Shown piece by piece: positions 36,203 through 45,298 of a stretch of DNA of 64,000 bases (its first letter is position 1; each line of letters starts with the position of its first letter). Location of the stretch: NCBI RefSeq assembly GCF_019933155.2, contig NZ_OK052578.1, positions 124,001-188,000 of the forward strand, read 5' to 3'. The notes beneath the pieces were generated by a model that saw only the letters and a program-made list of their open reading frames with translations, had not been told where the DNA came from and did no database searches. A program made the position numbers and the translations under genes. Source of the DNA: Metabacillus dongyingensis. GTDB taxonomy: Bacteria; Bacillota; Bacilli; Bacillales; Bacillaceae.

Positions 36203-36236
36203 AATACCCGGTTCTTCTTCTGAACCGGGTATTTTT
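36203..36236 (+). terminator. Attenuator/terminator between tctC and tctB
   Basis: AATACCCGGTTC and GAACCGGGTATT arms with a T-run directly after tctC. It can raise the level of the binding protein over that of the membrane subunits. Confidence 0.85.
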
Positions 36237-36286
36237 AAAAGAGTTTATTGCATAAATTAGTTATCTCCAAGAAAGGAGTTGTTCTA

Positions 36287-36739
36287 ATGAAAAATTATGG
36301 TGTATGGGTTGGGGTTTTTATATTATTATTTTCGATCTTTATGTTTAATTCCTCACTTAAGTATGAATATTATGGTCAGTACGGGCCAGGTCCAGGATTT
36401 TTTCCATTGTGGTTAAGCGGCTTACTTGGAGTTTTTTCTATATTGTTTATCCTTGACTCCTTAAGGAAAAATAATAGAATTACCTTTTCAGATGTTCTTC
36501 CAAAAGGAAAAATTTTAATCAGTGTATTAAAAGTTGTCCTTTCCATTTTATTATTTATTCTTATTTCTCCTCATTTGGGATTTATCGTTTCCAGTATTCT
36601 TATTATGCTCATTCTTCTTATACCTGATTTTAAGTGGACTACCTCGCTTAGTACTGCAACTTCAGTAACACTAATATTATTTGTAGTTTTCAAGACCATT
36701 TTGGATATTCCATTACCAACTAACATTTGGGGATGGTAA
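36287..36739 (+). CDS. tctB: Tripartite tricarboxylate transporter small membrane subunit
   Basis: 150 residues from ATG 36287 with AAAGGAG upstream; the longer frame includes the ribosome site and so is unlikely. Four hydrophobic segments are seen, and the GPGPGFFPLWLSGLLG stretch near residue 37 is the conserved TctB feature. TctB forms the membrane complex with TctA. It lies between tctC and tctA, the usual order. Confidence 0.9.
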   Translation: MKNYGVWVGVFILLFSIFMFNSSLKYEYYGQYGPGPGFFPLWLSGLLGVFSILFILDSLRKNNRITFSDVLPKGKILISVLKVVLSILLFILISPHLGFIVSSILIMLILLIPDFKWTTSLSTATSVTLILFVVFKTILDIPLPTNIWGW

Positions 36740-36751
36740 GGGGGGCAAAGG

Positions 36752-38257
36752 GTGGATACATTTCAGTTATTGATGTCAGGATTTGAAACAGCTTTATCTT
36801 GGCAAAATATAGTGTTTTGTTTAATAGGTGTTTCAGTTGGGATGCTTGTAGGTATATTGCCTGGGTTGGGACCAAGTGCAGGAACTGCGATTCTAATTCC
36901 AATGACATTTGCAATGGATCCCATTTCAGCCATTATCATGCTGTCAGGAATATTTTATGGTTCAATGTATGGAGGAACGATTACAACTGTTCTTGTGAAC
37001 GTACCAGGGGAAGCAGCCTCCGTTATTACAAGTCTTGACGGTTATCCAATGGCCAAAAGGGGTCGTGCTGGTGTGGCGCTTGGGATTTCAGCAATTGGCT
37101 CATTCGTTGGTGGAGTTGTTGCTATAATTGGGGTGGCATTTATAGCACCTCATCTCGTTAAATTTGCACTCTCTTTTGGACCTCCAGAATATTTTGCTTT
37201 AATTTTATTCGGTATGACCATGGTAGTAGGGCTTGCAGGGAAATCTATTATTCGTGGCATCATAGCAGTTTTAATCGGATTAGTCCTAGCCATGTTTGGA
37301 ATTGCCCCAAGCTCTGGCGATATGAGATTTACATTTGGAACACCTTTTCTGATAGACGGATTTGACTTTGTAACAATCGCGATGGGGCTTTTTGGTCTAT
37401 CTGAAATCTTATTAGGTCTTGAACAGCAGATGAAAAAGCCTGAAAAGCCACCTATGGTGAAAGGTTTACTTCCAAATCGGGAAGAAATCCGTCCCTCTGT
37501 TATGTCCATAGGGAGAGGAACAGTTTTAGGGTTTTTCTTGGGTCTAATTCCTGGAATAAGTTCTGTTGTTCCGTCTTTGTTATCCTATTCAATGGAGAAA
37601 AGATTAGCGAAAGATCAATCACGTTTCGGTAAGGGAGCTATAGAGGGTGTTGCAGGACCGGAAACAGCAAATAACGCTTTTACAGCTGGTGCGCTAATCC
37701 CGTTATTTTTATTAGGAATTCCAAGTTCAGCAACAATGGCCGTATTACTGGGAGCATTTGTTTTACATGGTTTACAGCCAGGTCCAACATTGTTTGTTCG
37801 TCATGCTGACTTTGTATGGGCAGTTATAGCAAGTATGTTTATTGGCAATCTGCTTTTATTGTTCATGAATTTGCCTCTGGCCAAATTCTGGGCGAAAATA
37901 GCAAGTGTTCCATTCAAAATGCTTTTCCCTATTATCATCGCTGTTTCTATAGTTGGTACATACTCTATCAGCAATAGTCTTTGGGATGTTGGCGGGTTAC
38001 TGGTTTTTGGTTTATTAGGCTATTTTTTAAAAAAGGCCGAAATTCCAGTTGCCCCTATTGCATTAGTATTTATATTAGGAAAAATGATGGAAGAATCACT
38101 GCTTCAGACATTAGGATTATATAAAGGCAATTTCTTAGAAATTTTCTCACGTCCTATATCAGGAACGCTAATGGTACTTTCTCTTTTAGCAATAGCTCTT
38201 AGCACTTTTGCCGGATATAAAAATAAAAAGAATCACTTTGAGGATGTCGAAGTATAG
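36752..38257 (+). CDS. tctA: Tripartite tricarboxylate transporter large membrane subunit
   Basis: 501 residues from a GTG with AAGGGGGG upstream. About twelve hydrophobic segments; hallmark loops are GILPGLGPSAGTAILIPMTF near 34, MYGGTITTVLVNVPGE near 72 and, in the second half, GLIPGISSVVPSLLSY plus LFLLGIPSSATMAVLLG. This is the channel-forming TctA subunit driven by sodium or proton gradients. It ends the sugar-acid island; pseudogenes follow. Confidence 0.93.
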   Translation: MDTFQLLMSGFETALSWQNIVFCLIGVSVGMLVGILPGLGPSAGTAILIPMTFAMDPISAIIMLSGIFYGSMYGGTITTVLVNVPGEAASVITSLDGYPMAKRGRAGVALGISAIGSFVGGVVAIIGVAFIAPHLVKFALSFGPPEYFALILFGMTMVVGLAGKSIIRGIIAVLIGLVLAMFGIAPSSGDMRFTFGTPFLIDGFDFVTIAMGLFGLSEILLGLEQQMKKPEKPPMVKGLLPNREEIRPSVMSIGRGTVLGFFLGLIPGISSVVPSLLSYSMEKRLAKDQSRFGKGAIEGVAGPETANNAFTAGALIPLFLLGIPSSATMAVLLGAFVLHGLQPGPTLFVRHADFVWAVIASMFIGNLLLLFMNLPLAKFWAKIASVPFKMLFPIIIAVSIVGTYSISNSLWDVGGLLVFGLLGYFLKKAEIPVAPIALVFILGKMMEESLLQTLGLYKGNFLEIFSRPISGTLMVLSLLAIALSTFAGYKNKKNHFEDVEV

Positions 38258-38346
38258 GATGAAAATTAACCGGCATCTAGCGTATAATTATGTCTTTCGT
38301 TGGCAGGACCCCTAGGGATGTGCTAACCATTTAACACATTTCATAC

Positions 38347-38445
38347 ATGCGATTACAAGGAAAGAAAATTGTCAGTCTGGTGCATGGTGAATTTGAAGAT
38401 TTAGAGCTTTGGTATCCAATTCTTAGGCTTCAGGAAGCATGCTGA
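38347..38445 (+). pseudogene. Start of a DJ-1/PfpI-family gene, truncated
   Basis: 33 codons reading MRLQGKKIVSLVHGEFEDLE and LWYPILRLQEA, the N-terminal strand and loop of an intracellular protease/glyoxalase-like PfpI protein (about 170-220 residues when complete). The frame then runs directly into another gene's remnant and stops. Confidence 0.75.
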
Positions 38446-38575
38446 TTCGAAAATAAGAGAAACATTTACCGGCATTGACGGCACGCATCGTAAGCAGGAT
38501 TTTATCAGAGCAGTGATGGAGGGAATTGTCTTTTCGATACATGAAATGGGGTTGGAATTATCATCTGAACTATAA
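38438..38575 (+). pseudogene. C-terminal remnant of an FGGY-type sugar kinase
   Basis: A frame reading FTGIDGTHRKQDFIRAVMEG and IVFSIHEMGLEL corresponds to the second domain of xylulokinase/gluconokinase-like FGGY kinases. It begins at the junction with the PfpI fragment and ends in a stop. A terminator follows at 38640. Confidence 0.7.
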
Positions 38576-38639
38576 AAATATCAATAGTTGAAAGCAAGGA
38601 ATACTCTTTGATGACGAATTAAGGTAAGGAAGCTAATGG

Positions 38640-38689
38640 TGACAACAAACCACTGATTGAAGTTGCAGCGGGTTTTGTTGTCATTTTTT
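38640..38689 (+). terminator. Terminator after the pseudogene pair
   Basis: TGACAACAAACC pairs with GGTTTTGTTGTCA across a 19-nt loop, followed by six T. Confidence 0.8.
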
Positions 38690-38935
38690 CTTGCATTTAT
38701 ATCTGATATATCCATTTGTCTTTCTCTTTTTTTTCATCCTCTTTTAAAAAAATCCGCCTTTAAAGTGGCTGAATGGGTGCGGGTGCGGCCATGTTATGCG
38801 CCATAGTAAAACGAAAAAATTTCAGCTCTATTACAGAGTCTATGTTATTTATCGAACACTATCTATGTATGCATATTTTAATAATAAAAGGGAAACATTT
38901 TAACATTGAATGCATTAACGAAGGGATAATAGTAT
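38690..38935. other. Promoter region of the plus-strand ger operon
   Basis: No gene. The TATTTTAATAATAA stretch near 38873 is a possible promoter element, but a forespore sigma-G type box could not be assigned with confidence. Confidence 0.35.
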
Positions 38936-40273
38936 ATGGAATCTGTATTACAGGAAATCAAGGATTCATTAGGAAAAAATGATGATTTCTTTCAGATAGA
39001 ACAGGAGCTCGGAGACAATTCAGCCGTAATCTTAGGGCTAAAGAGCCTGGTAGATTTCCCAAAGACATTACTGGCTATTCAAAAGCAATTTGAATCCCGG
39101 GTTTTGAATACTGAAACAACAGATCAGCGATTGTATGGAATCGGAGAGGTGAAGAATAAAGATAAGAATGAAATTACTTCATTAATCTTAGAAGGGAAAA
39201 TAATCCTATTTTTCAAGAATGAACAAGATTTCGTACTGACTGTTGATCCATTTTCACAGACACTCAATCGTTCGATTGAGTCGCCTGCGAATGAAAATAT
39301 ACTGCAAGGACCCTTAAGTTCTTTTAATGAAGACATTAATACAAACATAGGCATTCTTCGAAAACAAATTGTTTCAGAAAAGCTGCAAGTTAGATCTTAT
39401 TCAATAGGCACTGATCAAAAAAGAAGCTTATCTCTTGTCTATTACGATGATCGTGTGAATAGTAACCTTTTGCATAAAATCCTGAATCAAATTGAAAAGA
39501 ATCTGAACAAGGAACTGAACAATGCACAGGATTTATCTAAGCTTATGGGCATTTCTTTCTGGAGTGTGGTTTCTCACTTCAACACTACAGAGAGTCCACA
39601 GGAAGCAAGCATGTCACTATTTAAGGGGAGAATGGTTTTGTTTGTAGACAGAATGCCCCTTGCTTTCATTCTTCCAAGCTTATTATGGGATATGTTTGCA
39701 ATGGAAAATGATCGGAATTTTCCTTTCCCTCTCATGGTGTCTATTCGGTCGCTGCGGATTATCGGCGTTTTAATAACATTGATTGTGCCCGGTTTATATG
39801 TTGCACTGGTATCCGTTAATCCCGAGGTTTTACGTATAGAATTAGCGTTATCTATTGCACAAAGCCGGGAAGGAGTGCCTTATCCTGCATTTGTGGAAAT
39901 GATCATCATGCTTATAGTATTGGAATTAATCATGGAAGCTAGTGTGAGACTCCCGAAAAGCATCGGGCCGACTATTACAATGGTCGGTGGTATTATCCTT
40001 GGGCAAGCTGCCGTCGATGCCAAGTTAGTTAGCAACCTGCTGATCATTATCCTGGCTGCTACTACAATTGCAAACTCAACAATAGTCGGGTTTCAGAATT
40101 CAATTTCTATCCGGATTTTTAAATATATTATCCTGATTCTTGCTTCTATTTATGGTGTATTGGGCATATTGGCAGGTGTTTTTTTGATTTGTACATATTG
40201 GGCAAGCATCAATACATTAGGAGTACCATTCCTAAATATATATTATTCAAAGGATGAGATTAAAAGTGGATAA
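38936..40273 (+). CDS. Germinant receptor subunit A (GerAA/GerKA family)
   Basis: 445 residues, slightly short for the family because of a compact N-terminus. The soluble domain (1-250) contains GILRKQIVSEKLQVRSYSIG and FKGRMVLFVDRMPLAFILP. The membrane part (about 270-430) has GLYVALVSVNPEVL, SREGVPYPAFVEM, LIMEASVRLPKSIGPTI and GGIILGQAAVDA, all typical of GerA subunits. The ribosome site is weak (GAAGGG 13 nt away). It overlaps the next gene by 20 nt. Together with subunits B and C it forms an inner spore membrane nutrient receptor. Confidence 0.92.
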   Translation: MESVLQEIKDSLGKNDDFFQIEQELGDNSAVILGLKSLVDFPKTLLAIQKQFESRVLNTETTDQRLYGIGEVKNKDKNEITSLILEGKIILFFKNEQDFVLTVDPFSQTLNRSIESPANENILQGPLSSFNEDINTNIGILRKQIVSEKLQVRSYSIGTDQKRSLSLVYYDDRVNSNLLHKILNQIEKNLNKELNNAQDLSKLMGISFWSVVSHFNTTESPQEASMSLFKGRMVLFVDRMPLAFILPSLLWDMFAMENDRNFPFPLMVSIRSLRIIGVLITLIVPGLYVALVSVNPEVLRIELALSIAQSREGVPYPAFVEMIIMLIVLELIMEASVRLPKSIGPTITMVGGIILGQAAVDAKLVSNLLIIILAATTIANSTIVGFQNSISIRIFKYIILILASIYGVLGILAGVFLICTYWASINTLGVPFLNIYYSKDEIKSG

Positions 40274-41345
40274 AAGTCTCTGCGTCGTACTTATGTACAT
40301 CTTAATTCATTTAGGACTTATCTTCTTTTTGTACCCTGGAAACATTATTGAAAGTACCGATGCTGGGCACTGGATTCCGATTAGCATTGGGGTGAGTATT
40401 CATTTTATTGTCATTTTTCTTTACATGAAAGGGCTTAGTTATTTTCCTAATGAAGACATTATCACCATCTTTTTACGCGCAGGAAAGGGCATTGCTATTG
40501 TTTTTTTAGTACCTGTCGCTTTATATTTCCTTGTAATCAACATTATAACGATACGTGCGTATTCAGAAGTTGTTACCATCGTCTTTTTATCTAAGACTCC
40601 GCTATGGGCAGTCATGGCATTGTTACTTTCAATTTCAAGCTACTTAACTATTAAAGGGGTAGAAGCCATTTTTCGAACGGGCGTACTGCTAGCCCTCCTC
40701 TTTTTGCCTTTAATCTTCTTTATTTTAGTTGTCTCATTTCAGAACGTTGATTGGTATTATGTTTACCCAATATGGAATAAACAATTTTCTTTTATCACAA
40801 AACCCTCATACTTAAATAGTTTTTTTGCTGTTGGTGGAGGTTTTTTGTTCCTCGGCTTTGTGCAGCCATTTTTCTCTTACCAAAGGAAAAAAATTCTTTT
40901 AGCTGCAATCGTCATCATTCCCTGTTTTTTCATTTCTGTCTATATTCCCATTCTTACATTTGGACAAGCTACAGCTTCCAAGTTTTTGCTTCCTTTTGTC
41001 ATGGCAATTGATGGAATCAATTTAAATTGGCTGATGTTCGACAGAGTAACCATGTTTTTTTTGATGAGTCTGATCACTTTTATCATGCTTTTCATTTCAT
41101 TAGTCCTATGGAAGATGGTTAGGATTGTTCACACATGCATCCCTTCCATTAAACCCCATTATCTTGTAATCGCACTCTCTGGACTTATTTATATCATTTG
41201 TTTATCCATTCCCAATTGGAATGATATTGAACGCCTATTTATATGGAATACATTTTTGAGATTCTATGTCATGAGTGCAGTGCCAATTTCAATCTTATAC
41301 CTTGGAATCAGGTCAAGAAAGGAGAGGCAGAATGGGACTGTTTAG
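40254..41345 (+). CDS. Germinant receptor subunit B (GerAB family permease)
   Basis: 363 residues with ten hydrophobic segments, APC-superfamily GerAB type. Only general features such as LGLIFFLYPGNIIESTDAGH near the N-terminus and GGGFLFLGFVQPFFSYQRKK near 195 can be pointed out. It overlaps the A gene at the 5' end and the C gene at the 3' end, so the three are co-translated. The B subunit binds the germinant in characterised receptors; the ligand here is unknown. Confidence 0.88.
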   Translation: MRLKVDKSLCVVLMYILIHLGLIFFLYPGNIIESTDAGHWIPISIGVSIHFIVIFLYMKGLSYFPNEDIITIFLRAGKGIAIVFLVPVALYFLVINIITIRAYSEVVTIVFLSKTPLWAVMALLLSISSYLTIKGVEAIFRTGVLLALLFLPLIFFILVVSFQNVDWYYVYPIWNKQFSFITKPSYLNSFFAVGGGFLFLGFVQPFFSYQRKKILLAAIVIIPCFFISVYIPILTFGQATASKFLLPFVMAIDGINLNWLMFDRVTMFFLMSLITFIMLFISLVLWKMVRIVHTCIPSIKPHYLVIALSGLIYIICLSIPNWNDIERLFIWNTFLRFYVMSAVPISILYLGIRSRKERQNGTV

Positions 41346-42405
41346 ACGAATTTTCTTTATGATCATGATTTTACTTTTGACTACCACCTTGAGCGGCTGT
41401 TGGGATAACAAGGATATCAACCATCGTGTCATGCCTGTGGTTTTAGGCATTTCTAAGAAGGGGGAAGACTATAAAGTTTTTCTCCAGATTCCCCAGCCTC
41501 TGCAGGATTCTATTCAGATCAGAGTTGTTACTGGTATTGGAAAGACGGTCAACGAAGCAGTCAATAATATTAGTGTGAATATGGAGAGCAGCGTAGACTT
41601 GCTTCATGTAAAGGTAATTGTAATCGAAAAAAGATTTGCCGAAGAGGGAATGAAAGATCTTATAGGAGGGTTCATGAGGTCCAGAGAAATTCCTGCAAAG
41701 GCCTTAGTCTCCATATGTGATGATGACATTGACCAATTTTTTTCTAGTATGAAGCAGGTTGAACCAGAAGGAACCACACTTTTGGACTTCTATGAAAAAA
41801 ATGCAGGATGGGATCCACAGATCGCTTTGACAAGAGTTTGGCATGTTTACAGGAGTATTCACTCTTACACTCGAGATGTTGCCATCCCCATGCTAAGTCT
41901 AGGGGAAACTACTTTAGTAAAGCAAGTCGGATCGGCTGTGATAAAAAATGGACGGTTGGTTGAGGTAATCGGCACTGATGAAACTCTTCTATACAATGCA
42001 TTTAAAGGAGAAAGTACACAGGGGGAAATAGAAGTCTTAGATGATGCAAGTGTTCTAATTCTCGGTAATACAATGAAATATGAAAGTGAGTTCATTGATC
42101 AAAAGCCTTCCTTACAGTCAAAACTCAGACTGAAGGTAATGATCTTAGAAACAAAGGGGAATCCTTCACTGAAACGGATAAAAAAAGAAGTAGAAGCTCT
42201 CCTGACAACGCGTTTCAATAAAATGTTCAATAAACTGCAGGCAAGTGAAGCTGATATTTTAGGACTTGGTCAGCTCTTCAGAAATAAGATACCGAGGGAG
42301 GAGCTGAAGAATTGGCGTTCAGAATATTATCGTAAATTATCAGTAGACTTCAAAGTTCATGTAGATATTCAGAACGGAGGAAATTTAAAAGAACCATCTA
42401 ACTAA
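41332..42405 (+). CDS. Germinant receptor lipoprotein subunit C (Ger(x)C family)
   Basis: 357 residues from ATG 41332 with AAGGAGAGG upstream. The signal ends in a lipobox (LSGC, Cys at about 23) followed by WDNKDINHR, the invariant start of mature Ger(x)C proteins. Three mixed alpha/beta domains follow, with GIGKTVNEAVNNI and DLLHVKVIVIEK in domain one. It completes a standard gerA-B-C operon. A bidirectional terminator separates it from blaR1. Confidence 0.92.
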   Translation: MGLFRRIFFMIMILLLTTTLSGCWDNKDINHRVMPVVLGISKKGEDYKVFLQIPQPLQDSIQIRVVTGIGKTVNEAVNNISVNMESSVDLLHVKVIVIEKRFAEEGMKDLIGGFMRSREIPAKALVSICDDDIDQFFSSMKQVEPEGTTLLDFYEKNAGWDPQIALTRVWHVYRSIHSYTRDVAIPMLSLGETTLVKQVGSAVIKNGRLVEVIGTDETLLYNAFKGESTQGEIEVLDDASVLILGNTMKYESEFIDQKPSLQSKLRLKVMILETKGNPSLKRIKKEVEALLTTRFNKMFNKLQASEADILGLGQLFRNKIPREELKNWRSEYYRKLSVDFKVHVDIQNGGNLKEPSN

Positions 42406-42592
42406 TTCTAACAAACGTTAATCACAAATAATTCAATCTGAAATCCTAAGTGAAAGATAAGTGATTGGTAATAAACAGGGGCAAGAAGTTTAGGATTTAC
42501 AGTATTATTAAAGTATTTTCAACAAGAGGCAAGATTTCTTTCTAAGGAACACGATATTCCTAAAAATGAGGGAATGGAATCACTCCTTTTTT

Positions 42593-42626
42593 TGAAAAAA
42601 AAACCGCAGATTTAATCTGCGGTTTA
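42593..42626 (-). terminator. Bidirectional terminator between ger operon and blaR1
   Basis: AAACCGCAGA (42601-42610) pairs with TCTGCGGTTT (42616-42625). The minus-strand side has nine T, making it a strong terminator for blaR1. Confidence 0.88.
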
Positions 42627-42698
42627 ACTGTTTAACTTATAAGGGTGAGGATAAGTGAAGCGTAATAGGAAAAACTAGATGTAAAATCATTTCTATCT

Positions 42699-44495
42699 TC
42701 AAGAATCCGATCGATAAATACCTTCCTTCTCCAATAAGGAAAGTGCTATCTTTGCAGCAGAGCTTCCGCCTGCCTGCTTTTCACCTTGAATATGAACGGC
42801 AAAGAAAAAAGTATTATCTATAGTTTCTACATAGCCCACAAACCAACCTTCGATAAATTCTCCATTTAAATCTAAGGTTCCCGTTTTTCCAGATAAAAGA
42901 TTACCATTTGATTCTTCTAAAAGTAAGGAGTCTTTCACAGTTTGAATATTAGCTGGTACAAAAGCGAATTCATTATAATAAAACTTTTTCAAAATTTCGA
43001 CCTGTTCAACTGGAGAAATTTTTAAGGATTCATCTATCCAATAATTAGATATATTGCCTGATAAATCACCATTTCCATAATTTATCTGTTCATAGTAATT
43101 TTGCAGTTTCCTTTTCCCCATTTGTTGATCAAGACTTTGAAAATACCAAGTGACGGAGCTCCCCATAGCAGAGAATAAATCTTGGTCTCGATTCCATTCT
43201 TCATATGGCTGTTGAGTTCCATCCCATGTCATTTGAGAATTGTTGCTTGTAATAATCCCAGATTCTAGCGCAAACAATGCACTGAATATCTTATATGTGG
43301 AAGCTGGAGCGTATCTTGTTGTACTTTCTTCTTTATTATATATAGTATGTTTTTTTGTTTTTGTATCATAAAGTACAAAACTACCTGAATATTCACCAAA
43401 AATGCTATTGTAATCTTTGTTCACTACATTAGTATTAGAAAAATGTATTTCTTTGTTCCCAGCTAATACAGATAAAGACGGGATACTAATCAAGATAATC
43501 GCCAGAACAATGATGAATACTAGAGCACTTTTTATCTTTAGCAGATGTGGTTCTACTTGGAAATTTGCGATCTTAACAATCCGCCTTTTTATTTGTTTGT
43601 ATGAGCTGCTGATTTCCGAAGCAGCTAACAAAGATGATGTTCGTTGAGAAAGAGAGGCAAATCTTAATATAACCTCACCATATTTGAGATGTGATTCCTC
43701 ATCTAGCGTTTTTAAAACTGCATAATCGCAAGAAATCTCCATCTCTGTTTTCATTTCTCTTAAGAAATACCATAGGAGAGGATTAAACCAATAAACAGTT
43801 CTAGACAGACACATGAAATAGTTTACTAGCATATCTCTCCGTTTACAGTGGAACAACTCATGAAGCAAAACACATTTCATCTCGTCAGTAGAAAGTGTTG
43901 ATATATCCTTTGGTATGACAATATATGGTTGGAAAAGTCCAAAGGTAATGGGTGATTTTATCAATGAGGAATATCCTAAAACAATCTTTTTATGGATATG
44001 TATTTCCTCTTTACATGTATTAAAAAGTGTTGATAACTCTAAATTTTCAACTTCTTGTAAGTTCTTTTTTATTTTGCTAATTCTCAGATTGCTATATAAA
44101 GTGGCTGCAAGCATAACAATCATTCCTGCTATCCACACTATGAAAAAGACAGAAGCCATCATTTTGAAAGATGAATGGTCAACTGACATCGAAAAATCTT
44201 GTAGCCAATTTGCACTTTGAACAGTCTCGTTCGTTTTACCTGAAAAATAGATAGTAGATAATTTTGAATGACTTTTTCTTAAGTTTATTATCCAGTCAAA
44301 AAAAGAGTTTGTGTTTAGAAAATGCAAGGGGATAAAAGGAACAAGCAATGTTAAAAGAGAAATCACACTGATATGATAATTGGTGTTTACAGTTATTTGG
44401 TTCTTTAATATTTTTTTTATGAATACAATGATGCAAAAAATCACAGACAATATGATATTACTGATAAAAAAGAGAGTAAAGAAAGAACTGCCCAT
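42699..44495 (-). CDS. blaR1: Beta-lactam sensor-transducer BlaR1
   Basis: 598 residues, normal family length. The N-terminal membrane region (TM segments in 1-135) carries an M56 zinc metalloprotease domain with HELFH at 212-216 and a downstream Glu253. A further membrane helix at about 324-345 leads to the extracellular sensor, a class D-like penicillin-binding domain with STYK at 399-402 and KTG at 537-539. Acylation by beta-lactams activates the protease, which leads to loss of BlaI and derepression. It lies 8 nt after blaI, in the same operon. The metallo-beta-lactamase gene upstream reads in the opposite direction. Confidence 0.93.
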   Translation of the reverse strand: MGSSFFTLFFISNIILSVIFCIIVFIKKILKNQITVNTNYHISVISLLTLLVPFIPLHFLNTNSFFDWIINLRKSHSKLSTIYFSGKTNETVQSANWLQDFSMSVDHSSFKMMASVFFIVWIAGMIVMLAATLYSNLRISKIKKNLQEVENLELSTLFNTCKEEIHIHKKIVLGYSSLIKSPITFGLFQPYIVIPKDISTLSTDEMKCVLLHELFHCKRRDMLVNYFMCLSRTVYWFNPLLWYFLREMKTEMEISCDYAVLKTLDEESHLKYGEVILRFASLSQRTSSLLAASEISSSYKQIKRRIVKIANFQVEPHLLKIKSALVFIIVLAIILISIPSLSVLAGNKEIHFSNTNVVNKDYNSIFGEYSGSFVLYDTKTKKHTIYNKEESTTRYAPASTYKIFSALFALESGIITSNNSQMTWDGTQQPYEEWNRDQDLFSAMGSSVTWYFQSLDQQMGKRKLQNYYEQINYGNGDLSGNISNYWIDESLKISPVEQVEILKKFYYNEFAFVPANIQTVKDSLLLEESNGNLLSGKTGTLDLNGEFIEGWFVGYVETIDNTFFFAVHIQGEKQAGGSSAAKIALSLLEKEGIYRSDS

Positions 44496-44503
44496 GTTAT
44501 TTC

Positions 44504-44893
44504 CTACTTTCGGTTCTTTCGTTCTTCCAAAATTTGGTACAACTCGTTAATTTCATTATCTGATAACTTATCATTTTCCAAAAAGTTTAATACCATAGAG
44601 TTAAGAGTACCATTATAAAAACGATTTAAAAAACTAAGGCTCTCAATTTCTAGATAATCACTTTCAGCTACATTTGCTGTATAAACAAAAACACGGCCTT
44701 TCTTAGAATGATTCAGGGCACCTTTTTTTATTAGCCGTAACAACATCGTCTGAATTGTTTTAGGGCTCCATTTACTTGTTTTAGATAACTTTTCAATAAC
44801 CTCATTGGTATTGATGGAAGGATGTTTCCAGATTATTTTCATAACTTCTAATTCTGCTTCTGAGATTTGGGGTATTTTTTTCATATAAACCAT
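44504..44893 (-). CDS. blaI: BlaI-family repressor
   Basis: 129 residues. The N-terminal winged helix reads ISEAELEVMKIIWKHPSINT with WSPKTIQTMLLRLIKKGAL as the recognition part, and the C-terminal dimer domain contains FLENDKLSDNEINELYQILE. BlaI/MecI proteins bind TACA-N2-TGTA palindromes. Five such sites lie in the 400 bp upstream. The BlaR1 cleavage site within the C-terminal domain cannot be placed with certainty. Confidence 0.93.
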   Translation of the reverse strand: MVYMKKIPQISEAELEVMKIIWKHPSINTNEVIEKLSKTSKWSPKTIQTMLLRLIKKGALNHSKKGRVFVYTANVAESDYLEIESLSFLNRFYNGTLNSMVLNFLENDKLSDNEINELYQILEERKNRK

Positions 44894-44900
44894 CCTAAAC

Positions 44901-44912
44901 TTACAATTGTAA
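44901..44912. promoter_or_regulatory. BlaI operator before blaI
   Basis: TTACAATTGTAA, a perfect palindrome 8 nt upstream of the blaI start, placed for autorepression of blaI-blaR1. Confidence 0.82.
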
Positions 44913-44985
44913 TAATTATAGTATATTGTTCGTATTTTAAGAAGTCAATGAATTGAAATAATAAAGCAAAAACATTTGGCATTAA

Positions 44986-45186
44986 ATACATATGTAATAT
45001 TTAATGCCAAATATGTGCCTCGATAGTTGCAGATGATAAGATAAAATTCCCGAAATGTGAAGACAGTAGAGCTGTAGAGTAAGACAAGGATATAAAGTGC
45101 GACCCGCGTGTCTGTAGGAAGCCGGTGGCATAATTTAAAAGTTTCTATCCTTATACTCTTTTTACCTCTAAAACTTACAAATGTAG
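44986..45186. promoter_or_regulatory. Two further BlaI-type boxes
   Basis: ATACATATGTAA at 44986-44997 and TTACAAATGTAG at 45175-45186 match the TACA-N2-TGTA pattern, the second with an A-for-C-type edge change only. The DNA between them has no supported gene. Confidence 0.6.
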
Positions 45187-45250
45187 TTATTAGGATTATC
45201 ATAGTTATCACTTCCAAATATGAGTGAATAATTTGGTGGGTTTAAAAGGA

Positions 45251-45298
45251 TTGACTTGAAATCTTACACGTGTAATAATTAAAAAATTACATATGTAA
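45251..45298 (+). promoter_or_regulatory. Rightward promoter with paired BlaI operators
   Basis: A TTGACT -35 box (45251) and a TAATAAT -10 box (45273) are spaced by about 16-17 nt. TTACACGTGTAA (45264-45275) covers the spacer and -10, and TTACATATGTAA (45287-45298) covers the start site. This is a classical repressor-occluded promoter reading towards the metallo-beta-lactamase gene. Confidence 0.8.

Noticed and set aside
44945..45217. 90-codon minus-strand frame between the BlaI operators
   Set aside because: It spans operator sequences, lacks a ribosome site and has no domain; probably chance.
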